The notes below the pieces were generated by a model. It worked only from the letters and a program-made list of their open reading frames with translations. It did no database searches and was not told the DNA's origin. Made by a program: the position numbers and the translations under genes. Shown one piece after another: positions 8,063 to 13,683 of a stretch of DNA of 13,683 bases; position 1 is the stretch's first letter, and each line of letters opens with the position of its first letter. Source of the stretch: Lachnospiraceae bacterium UBA2868 (lineage in GTDB: Bacteria; Bacillota_A; Clostridia; Lachnospirales; Lachnospiraceae); contig DEEW01000147.1 of NCBI GenBank assembly GCA_002350465.1, forward strand, positions 9,997 to 23,679, read 5' to 3'.

Positions 8063-9274
8063 ATGTTTACCGGATTTTTCTATTTTTTAAGAGAAAAGGG
8101 AATGGATGTGGGTCTGTCCGAATGGCTGTCGCTTGTCGAGGCGATGGATAAGGGACTGATACACGCTGATTTTACCGAGTTTTATCTTGTTTCAAGGATG
8201 ATACTTGTCAAGAACGAATATGAATTTGATAAGTATGACATGATCTTCGAGGAATATTTTAAGGGAATAAAACACGATTTTGACGATATTTCCGAGCAGA
8301 TGCGTAAATGGCTGGAAAAGCCGGAATATAACGCCTTCAGGGAGGATCTGGAGAAGAAGAAAGCTTTACTGGAAGAAGAGGGAATACCTATTGTAGATAA
8401 CGAAGAGGTCCTGGAAAAATTCAGGGAACGGCAAAAAGAGCAGGACAGTGAGCATCAGGGCGGCAATCAATGGGTAGGAACCGCGGGAAATTCGTCCTAC
8501 GGTAATCTCGGAGGACATCTTGGCGGAGTCAGGGTAGGCGGAACTACAGGTTATCAATCAGCTTTTCAGGTTATCGGAGAGAGAAAATTCCGTGATTTTC
8601 GTAATGACAGAGTACTAGATAACCGGCAGTTTCAAATGGCTCTCCGGTCCCTGCGTCAGTTTTCCACAAGGCTTGATATAGAAAAGAGCGAACTGGATAT
8701 AGACGGAACCATTAACAGCACCTGTAATAACGGCGGACACCTTAGGATCGAGATGCAAAAGCCCCGCAAAAATACGGTAAAGCTTTTGCTGCTTATGGAC
8801 TCAGGCGGAACCATGATACCTTATACGAATCTGTTAAATGAATTGTTTCATTCCGTCAACAAATCCAACCACTTTAAGGATATCAAGACTTACTTCTTTC
8901 ATAATTGCATTTATTCGCACGTGTACAATACACCCGAGTGTGAATACGGTGACTGGATAGAGACGGAATGGCTTCTTAAGAACCTTAACAGTGAATATAA
9001 GGTTATAATAGTGGGAGATGCGGCAATGGCTCCGGAAGAGTTGTATTCGCTTACCGGAAACTACCGCGGGCCGAATGACGGTTATTCGGGAATGGAGTGG
9101 CTTCTTCGACTGAAAAAGCATTTCAAACGAATAATCTGGCTTAATCCTAAAATGGCTGCGGGGTCGGCTCCGTGGAGAGAGGCGGAAACAGCCGTTAAGA
9201 ACACCTTTTCTATGTACAGATTGACCGTAGAGGGACTGAAAGAGGGTATGAAATACCTTATGCGTACCAAATAG
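8063..9274 (+). CDS. VWA domain-containing CoxE-like protein, MoxR partner
   Basis: This 403-residue soluble protein probably acts as the metal-ion-dependent adhesion partner of the upstream MoxR-type ATPase; the exact role is unknown. Residues 1-75 are an alpha-helical N-terminal region. A charged, Glu/Lys-rich stretch (about 75-130) leads into a glycine-rich linker (131-165). The RKFRDFRND...FQMALRSLRQFSTR segment then precedes the VWA fold (about 235-400). The first MIDAS motif reads DSGGT (246-250) in place of canonical DxSxS, so the middle serine is Gly. A second acidic position is in VGDAAMAP (Asp319). YFFHNCIYS and WLNP are shared with CoxE-like VWA proteins. The ATG directly abuts the preceding stop with GGAG at 8054-8057, so the pair is surely co-expressed. 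No signal peptide or membrane helix is seen. Confidence 0.87.
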   Translation: MFTGFFYFLREKGMDVGLSEWLSLVEAMDKGLIHADFTEFYLVSRMILVKNEYEFDKYDMIFEEYFKGIKHDFDDISEQMRKWLEKPEYNAFREDLEKKKALLEEEGIPIVDNEEVLEKFRERQKEQDSEHQGGNQWVGTAGNSSYGNLGGHLGGVRVGGTTGYQSAFQVIGERKFRDFRNDRVLDNRQFQMALRSLRQFSTRLDIEKSELDIDGTINSTCNNGGHLRIEMQKPRKNTVKLLLLMDSGGTMIPYTNLLNELFHSVNKSNHFKDIKTYFFHNCIYSHVYNTPECEYGDWIETEWLLKNLNSEYKVIIVGDAAMAPEELYSLTGNYRGPNDGYSGMEWLLRLKKHFKRIIWLNPKMAAGSAPWREAETAVKNTFSMYRLTVEGLKEGMKYLMRTK

Positions 9275-9299
9275 ACAATGCTGATATTTCAATAATTAC

Positions 9300-9303
9300 G
9301 AGG
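9300..9303 (+). promoter_or_regulatory. Ribosome binding site fixing the response regulator start
   Basis: GAGG lies six bases before the ATG at 9310. The in-frame TTG at 9304 would abut this site, so the ATG is chosen. Confidence 0.6.
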
Positions 9304-9309
9304 TTGACT

Positions 9310-10374
9310 ATGCATAAAGTAATGATTGTCGATGACAACATGACCAATCTGATAATGGCGAAAAAGGCACTTGAAGATCTGTATGAGATAATACCTGTAT
9401 CGTCAGGCAAGATCGCACTTGAATTCCTGCAGGAAATGCCGGAGCCGCCGGACGTTGTTCTTCTTGACGTTGATATGCCGGATGTTAATGGATTCTTCGT
9501 TATATCACAGATGAAAAATGTAGAAAAACTGGCGCGCATACCGGTTGTATTTCTGACTGCCCAGGAGGATGTTACAACAGAGATCGAAGGGTATTCTCTC
9601 GGGGCGGTTGATTATATCAGGAAACCTTTTACCGCCACACTTCTTCGCAAACGTGTTGATATTCACATTAAATTTGTGCAGGAGCAGAAGCATAACGAGA
9701 AGCTTAATGAACGTCTGCAAAAGGCATTATCGGAAAAGGTTCATAACATAGTGGAGCTGGAATATGCGATTGTAGAAATGTTTACGTCGCTTATGTCCAA
9801 CAGATCCTATGTTATCGCGGAGCATTGTACAAGGGTCGAAAAGTATATGTCGTTTTTCATTGACTCCCTTATAGAGTCCCGAACGTTTTCTTTAGACGAA
9901 AAGGACGTTCAGCTTCTTAAGTTTGCAGCCAAGATCCATGATCTCGGAAAGATCTGCCTCCCCGACCGGTGCCTTGCCGATATGGGAGACTTAAGTATAC
10001 AGGAAAAGGAGTTTAACAATGCCCATACAGTTCTCGGGGCTGATGCCATCAAGAAGGTTATGGGAGTGGTATCCGACAACAGATTTCTTATGTACGCATA
10101 TAATATGTGCAGATTCCATCATGAAAGGTGGGATGGAAAGGGTTACCCCGACAGGCTGATGACGACCAACATTCCGATAGAAGCCAGAATACTTGCTATA
10201 GTTAACGGTTATGATAATTTCAGAACCACAAATGACGGGTCGGAACCCCTTACACACACCGAGGCTGTTAACAGGATCAGATTCTGGAGCGGGACGCATT
10301 ACGATCCCGAACTTGTGGATGCATTCGTTAATATAGAAAGGCATATCGCGGCAATCCGTTTTGACAATCAATGA
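9310..10374 (+). CDS. Response regulator with HD-GYP-type phosphodiesterase domain
   Basis: This 354-residue cytoplasmic protein has a receiver domain (about 2-120) joined by a helical linker (120-150) to an HD-GYP-type domain (150-350). The receiver is complete: Asp8/Asp9 acidic pocket, phospho-acceptor Asp53 (LLDVDMP), Thr83 and Lys105-Pro106. The HD-GYP part shows His172, His210-Asp211 (HDLGK), His239, His270-His271 (HHERWDGKGYP) and GYP at 278-280. HD-GYP enzymes usually hydrolyse cyclic di-GMP, so phosphorylation may control its turnover. The segment that is normally ADxYDAL reads VNGYDNF, with Asn299 where Asp is expected, so catalysis could be altered. The start is ATG 9310. The stop overlaps the hybrid kinase start (ATGA), making that kinase the likely phosphodonor. 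Confidence 0.92.
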   Translation: MHKVMIVDDNMTNLIMAKKALEDLYEIIPVSSGKIALEFLQEMPEPPDVVLLDVDMPDVNGFFVISQMKNVEKLARIPVVFLTAQEDVTTEIEGYSLGAVDYIRKPFTATLLRKRVDIHIKFVQEQKHNEKLNERLQKALSEKVHNIVELEYAIVEMFTSLMSNRSYVIAEHCTRVEKYMSFFIDSLIESRTFSLDEKDVQLLKFAAKIHDLGKICLPDRCLADMGDLSIQEKEFNNAHTVLGADAIKKVMGVVSDNRFLMYAYNMCRFHHERWDGKGYPDRLMTTNIPIEARILAIVNGYDNFRTTNDGSEPLTHTEAVNRIRFWSGTHYDPELVDAFVNIERHIAAIRFDNQ

Positions 10375-12494
10375 AAGAATTTATTAAGTCGCTTTACGAT
10401 AAAGAGAATAACCCGGAATTGTATGTATTTAATGTAATACATACCATATGCATCGTCGGAATGCTGTTTGTTTGTTGTATTTCGAGGATTTATTTCGAAG
10501 ATATAAGAGCGGTATATCTGTCTATCGGCATTTGTGTGCTCTTTGTACTGACTATGGCCGAGGGAAACAGGACACTTGCCATAAAGCGCTCGGTAGTATT
10601 AATGTCCGTTGCTTTCAATTTTGTGTACATGCCTATAATGTACTATCTTTTCAACAGAAATATCAATGTAATCCCCATTTATTTCCTGTTTGGCCTTATG
10701 TATTCCGTTCTGCTGCTTGAACCTAAGATCGCAGCTGTTCTGAGTATTCTTGAGATTCTGTTCTACTGTGTTTTTTTAACGCTTTCCCGGGATTTTGCGC
10801 CTACAGGTCTTGATAATCCGACGGCGAAGGATATTTTTATTTCCTATTCGGGAACGATCGTGGCGGTAGCGATAGTCGGAATATGTGCGGGCAGTATTCT
10901 CAGATTCAGGTTTTCATTTTACGAAAAGGCCCATGAAGAGGCTGAAAGACTGAAAGCCGAAGCAATGGATGCGTACATCGCCAAAGATATGTTCCTGATC
11001 AATATGTCCCATGAGATACGAACTCCGATGAATGCAATTGTCGGTAATGTGGACCTTCTTCTTGACCAGGATGTGAACGAGAGGGTATCCGACAGTGTAT
11101 ATAATATACTCAATTCCTGCAACGCCCTGCTTTCCATAACCGATGAGCTTATGGATTTAAGTAAATCGGAAAGCGGTAATATAGAGCTTTTCAGCTCCAC
11201 GTATGACCTGTCAGATCTTCTGATGGAAGTTATAAATATGATGGCTGTAAGGCTGACGGAAAGCAATCTGGAATTCTTTGTTGAGATCAACAAGAGCATT
11301 CCGCGGTTTCTGTACGGTGACGCTTCCAAACTCAGGCAATTGTTTGTCAATATTCTGAATAATGCCGTAAAGTTTACAAAAAGCGGACATATTTCATTGC
11401 GGGTTGACTATCGCATAATTGATAATGATTCAATCGAACTTATTGCGGATGTTGAAGATACGGGTATAGGAATTAAAAAAGAGGATATCGCAACATTATT
11501 CCAAAAGCAGAAAACAGGCGATGAGTCCGATACCGATTCTACAATAGACGGCTCGGGACTGGGACTTTCCATCTGTTACGAAATCATCAGGGAGATGAAA
11601 GGGGATATTTCGGTTCGCAGTGAATACATGGCCGGGTCCACCTTTACCATTAAGATCCCTCAGAAATTCACTTCAATGGATACGATAGCATACATTCCCG
11701 ATTCCCGTGCACTCAGAATCCTTGTATTCGAAAAGGACAAGACCAATGCAACTTTCATAGGAAGAATACTGGATTCCTTTGATATAGAGTGTGATTTTGC
11801 CCAGAACACCCAGGATCTTGAGCGGCTGATGAATGTAAACAGTTACAGCTATGTGTTTGTTGCAAACGAGCGGTACAATGAATGTGAAAGCGTATTGAAC
11901 AACAGGCTTGTGAGTGAAAGGGTAGTGGCATTTTGCAAACTTGATGATAATGTACAGATAAGCAAAGCCACAACTGTTCTTACAAGGCCGATACATGCAC
12001 TGAACATAGCTGCTCTTCTCAAGAATGAATCCAATTCGTATGTAAGGGATGTTACCAGAAAAGGCGGATTTGAATGTCCCATGGCGACAATACTGGTTGT
12101 TGATGATAATTATACCAATCTTAATGTTGCCGCCGCCCTTTTGTCCAAATACAAGGCAAATGTGCTTACAGCTCTGTCCGGAGCCGACTGCCTTCGTATA
12201 ATTAAGGACCAGGAAGTGGATATGGTATTTCTTGATTATATGATGCCTGAAATGAACGGTATAGATACGCTTGAGAGAATCAGGAAAATCCCCGGATCAA
12301 ATATTGCTTCGATGCCCGTTATAGCTCTTACCGCAAATGTTGTAAGCGGAGCACGGGAAATGTTTCTTGAAGCCGGATTTGATGATTTTCTTGCAAAGCC
12401 TATTTCAATTGATAAGATGGAGAAGATTCTTCGCAAATACCTTCGCCGTGAGCTTCTTGTTCCGAAGAATTCGGCCGGTGCAAAACAGATATGA
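10371..12494 (+). CDS. 6-TM hybrid sensor histidine kinase with degenerate and intact receiver domains
   Basis: This 707-residue membrane kinase autophosphorylates on a histidine and passes phosphate to receivers. The N-terminal ~180 residues carry about six hydrophobic helices with short loops and no large extracellular sensor domain. A short helical segment leads to the HisKA H-box MSHEIRTPMN (His214). The ATPase core is intact: N-box NILNNAVKF (327-335), G1 DTGIGI (363-368) and G2 GSGLGL (394-399). Two receiver-like domains follow. The first (about 448-560) has lost its acceptor (Ala498 in VFVANERY), keeps only Glu454 of the acidic pair, and has Arg-Pro instead of Lys-Pro. The second (about 573-695) is complete, with Asp578/579, acceptor Asp622, Thr654 and Lys676. 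The ATG overlaps the upstream TGA with no clear ribosome binding site, so translation is probably coupled. No Hpt domain is present. Confidence 0.93.
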   Translation: MKEFIKSLYDKENNPELYVFNVIHTICIVGMLFVCCISRIYFEDIRAVYLSIGICVLFVLTMAEGNRTLAIKRSVVLMSVAFNFVYMPIMYYLFNRNINVIPIYFLFGLMYSVLLLEPKIAAVLSILEILFYCVFLTLSRDFAPTGLDNPTAKDIFISYSGTIVAVAIVGICAGSILRFRFSFYEKAHEEAERLKAEAMDAYIAKDMFLINMSHEIRTPMNAIVGNVDLLLDQDVNERVSDSVYNILNSCNALLSITDELMDLSKSESGNIELFSSTYDLSDLLMEVINMMAVRLTESNLEFFVEINKSIPRFLYGDASKLRQLFVNILNNAVKFTKSGHISLRVDYRIIDNDSIELIADVEDTGIGIKKEDIATLFQKQKTGDESDTDSTIDGSGLGLSICYEIIREMKGDISVRSEYMAGSTFTIKIPQKFTSMDTIAYIPDSRALRILVFEKDKTNATFIGRILDSFDIECDFAQNTQDLERLMNVNSYSYVFVANERYNECESVLNNRLVSERVVAFCKLDDNVQISKATTVLTRPIHALNIAALLKNESNSYVRDVTRKGGFECPMATILVVDDNYTNLNVAAALLSKYKANVLTALSGADCLRIIKDQEVDMVFLDYMMPEMNGIDTLERIRKIPGSNIASMPVIALTANVVSGAREMFLEAGFDDFLAKPISIDKMEKILRKYLRRELLVPKNSAGAKQI

Positions 12495-13683
12495 ACAAAA
12501 GAATCAACGAATTTAAAAACTTTATAAATTTCCTGAAAAATGACGAGATCCCCATAGAATCAAAGAGTCTGTACCTTGTTGTCATTTACAACATCGTTGT
12601 TAATCTGGGGTATCTTATTTCGTTTATTGTCAGTGGGGCAGGTGCGGCATCTATCTGCATTTCTTCGGCAACACTTGTGTTTTTCTGTCTTATTGCCTAT
12701 CTGCTTGGCAGATTTGATGAATCCGAAATACTTAAATATGCCGTTATTATAATGTCGAATTTTATTATCTATCCTTTGATCTATTTTTTGACCGGAGGAA
12801 TAGTAAACAGTGCTGTTTTGTATTTCCCTCTCGGAATTGTATTTACGTTTTTTCTGATCAGTACAAGAGCGGTTTATGTACTGTTTGCCGCGGAGCTTGC
12901 ATGGTATACTTTTGTGCTTGCACTTCCGTTCCTTGAAAAGTTCGGAATTTCGATCCGTCATGGAAGTTCAATACCCCAGACAGGAGTTGTCATAGGATTT
13001 GTATCAGCTGCTTTTGCCCCTGTTTTTATATTTATATTCCAGACTGTTCATTATGAAAGATCCAAGAAACAATTAAGGGAAAGCAGCATGGTCATTGAGA
13101 CGGCACGACTCAACAAAAGCAGATTTCTTGCAAATGTTACGCATGAAATCAGAACACCAATGAATGCCATCATCGGGATGAATGAACTGATCCTTAGAGA
13201 GGATCTTGATCCGGAGTCAAGAGAGCTTGCCGAGAATATCAAGCAATCATCCAACCAGCTTCTGAAGATTATCAATAACATTCTTGAGTTTTCCAAACTT
13301 GATTCCAATAAGATGGAGCTATACCCCGCGAAATACGATTTCAGGGAACTTATGACCGAAATAATCAGTGACGTTTCGTCGGAGTATGCATCGGAGAATA
13401 CGGATTTCTTTGCCAGAATAGATCCTAATATTCCCAAGACCCTTTTCGGAGATAACATAAGGATCAAGCAGGTATTTATGTATCTTCTGTTTTCCACCGT
13501 CCACAAACTTCCCCACAGTCGTATGCTTATGGAGGTCAAAGGAGAGGTGGATCCTGCTACCAATACAGTTATGCTGTCGGCTACGATTTCAGAGTCCGGA
13601 TTCGGGCTTTCGGAAGTTGAGATCGAAGCGATGCTGTCAGCATATACAAGGTATGACAGCCGCCAGAAGAGCGACTATAAGGG
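12491..13683 (+). CDS. 6-TM histidine kinase homologue with degenerate ATP-binding core (3' end outside window)
   Basis: The frame stays open from ATG 12491 to the right edge (397 full codons). It overlaps the preceding stop as ATGA with no good ribosome binding site, so coupling is likely. About six membrane helices (residues ~28-48, 50-70, 80-100, 106-123, 127-145 and 160-185) mirror the upstream kinase. A HisKA domain follows with an intact H-box, VTHEIRTPMN (His218). The ATPase region is aberrant: in place of the N-box NLLxNAxKF there is YLLFSTVHKL (331-340), losing both asparagines, including the Mg-binding one (Ser335). In place of G1 DxGxGI there is ESGFGL (368-373). It may therefore be a pseudokinase that senses or accepts phosphate rather than autophosphorylating. 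Whether G2, receiver or Hpt domains follow cannot be seen. Family assignment is firm; activity is inferred. Confidence 0.88.
   Translation, partial: MNKRINEFKNFINFLKNDEIPIESKSLYLVVIYNIVVNLGYLISFIVSGAGAASICISSATLVFFCLIAYLLGRFDESEILKYAVIIMSNFIIYPLIYFLTGGIVNSAVLYFPLGIVFTFFLISTRAVYVLFAAELAWYTFVLALPFLEKFGISIRHGSSIPQTGVVIGFVSAAFAPVFIFIFQTVHYERSKKQLRESSMVIETARLNKSRFLANVTHEIRTPMNAIIGMNELILREDLDPESRELAENIKQSSNQLLKIINNILEFSKLDSNKMELYPAKYDFRELMTEIISDVSSEYASENTDFFARIDPNIPKTLFGDNIRIKQVFMYLLFSTVHKLPHSRMLMEVKGEVDPATNTVMLSATISESGFGLSEVEIEAMLSAYTRYDSRQKSDYK

Noticed and set aside
8834..9292. 152-codon minus-strand ORF ending near the response regulator start
   Set aside because: It lies almost entirely antisense to the VWA gene, whose motifs are clear; no domain or ribosome binding site supports it.
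9272..9298. Possible promoter (TAGACA, then TAATTA) before the response regulator gene
   Set aside because: The spacing is about 15 bases and the -10 match is weak; the putative transcript would begin almost at the start codon. Transcription through from upstream is at least as likely.
13051..13563. 170-codon minus-strand ORF at the right edge
   Set aside because: It is antisense to the second kinase, whose plus-strand frame shows an H-box, membrane helices and a coupled start; the minus frame shows no family signature.

Overview
The window reads as a chromosomal segment from an obligately anaerobic Firmicute, most likely a Clostridia/Lachnospiraceae (Butyrivibrio-like) organism. This placement is inference. 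It rests on an oxygen-sensitive class III ribonucleotide reductase with its activase, the DUF512 radical-SAM / der / plsY / gpsA gene order, strong AGGAGG-type ribosome binding sites, a moderate-to-low G+C content, and 6-TM hybrid kinases joined by ATGA overlaps. All ten recognised genes lie on the + strand and are tightly packed. No tRNA, rRNA, CRISPR, prophage or transposase gene is visible. The longest non-coding gap is the 180 bases between nrdG and dut.

Region 1 (1-2830) is nucleotide metabolism. It holds the C-terminal three quarters of nrdD (anaerobic NTP reductase, with zinc-binding cysteines and a glycyl-radical site), nrdG (its radical-SAM activase, overlapping by one base) and dut (dUTPase). 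Between nrdG and dut lies a striking ~140-base imperfect palindrome, about 2152-2291. Its two outer arms of ~28 bases are almost perfectly complementary and it has a second nested inverted repeat. It resembles a MITE-like element or a large structured RNA.

Region 2 (2853-9274) is a compact housekeeping run. A PDZ/radical-SAM DUF512 protein overlaps der (ribosome-assembly GTPase), which overlaps plsY (acyl-phosphate:glycerol-3-phosphate acyltransferase). One base later comes gpsA (glycerol-3-phosphate dehydrogenase). GpsA makes the glycerol-3-phosphate that PlsY acylates, so these two catalyse consecutive steps of phospholipid synthesis. One base further on the run continues into a MoxR-type AAA+ ATPase and, with no gap, a CoxE-like VWA protein. 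These two look like a chaperone pair of unknown client.

Region 3 (9310 to the right edge) is a signalling cassette. It consists of a receiver-HD-GYP response regulator, a 6-TM hybrid histidine kinase with an intact kinase core plus one degenerate and one intact receiver, and the first ~398 residues of a second 6-TM kinase. The three are joined by ATGA overlaps. The second kinase keeps its phospho-acceptor histidine but has lost the N-box asparagines and has an altered G1 box, so it looks catalytically degenerate. The HD-GYP domain has Asn in place of a normally conserved Asp. The cassette as a whole looks like a phosphorelay without a DNA-binding output, in which several partner domains may serve as sensors or scaffolds rather than enzymes.
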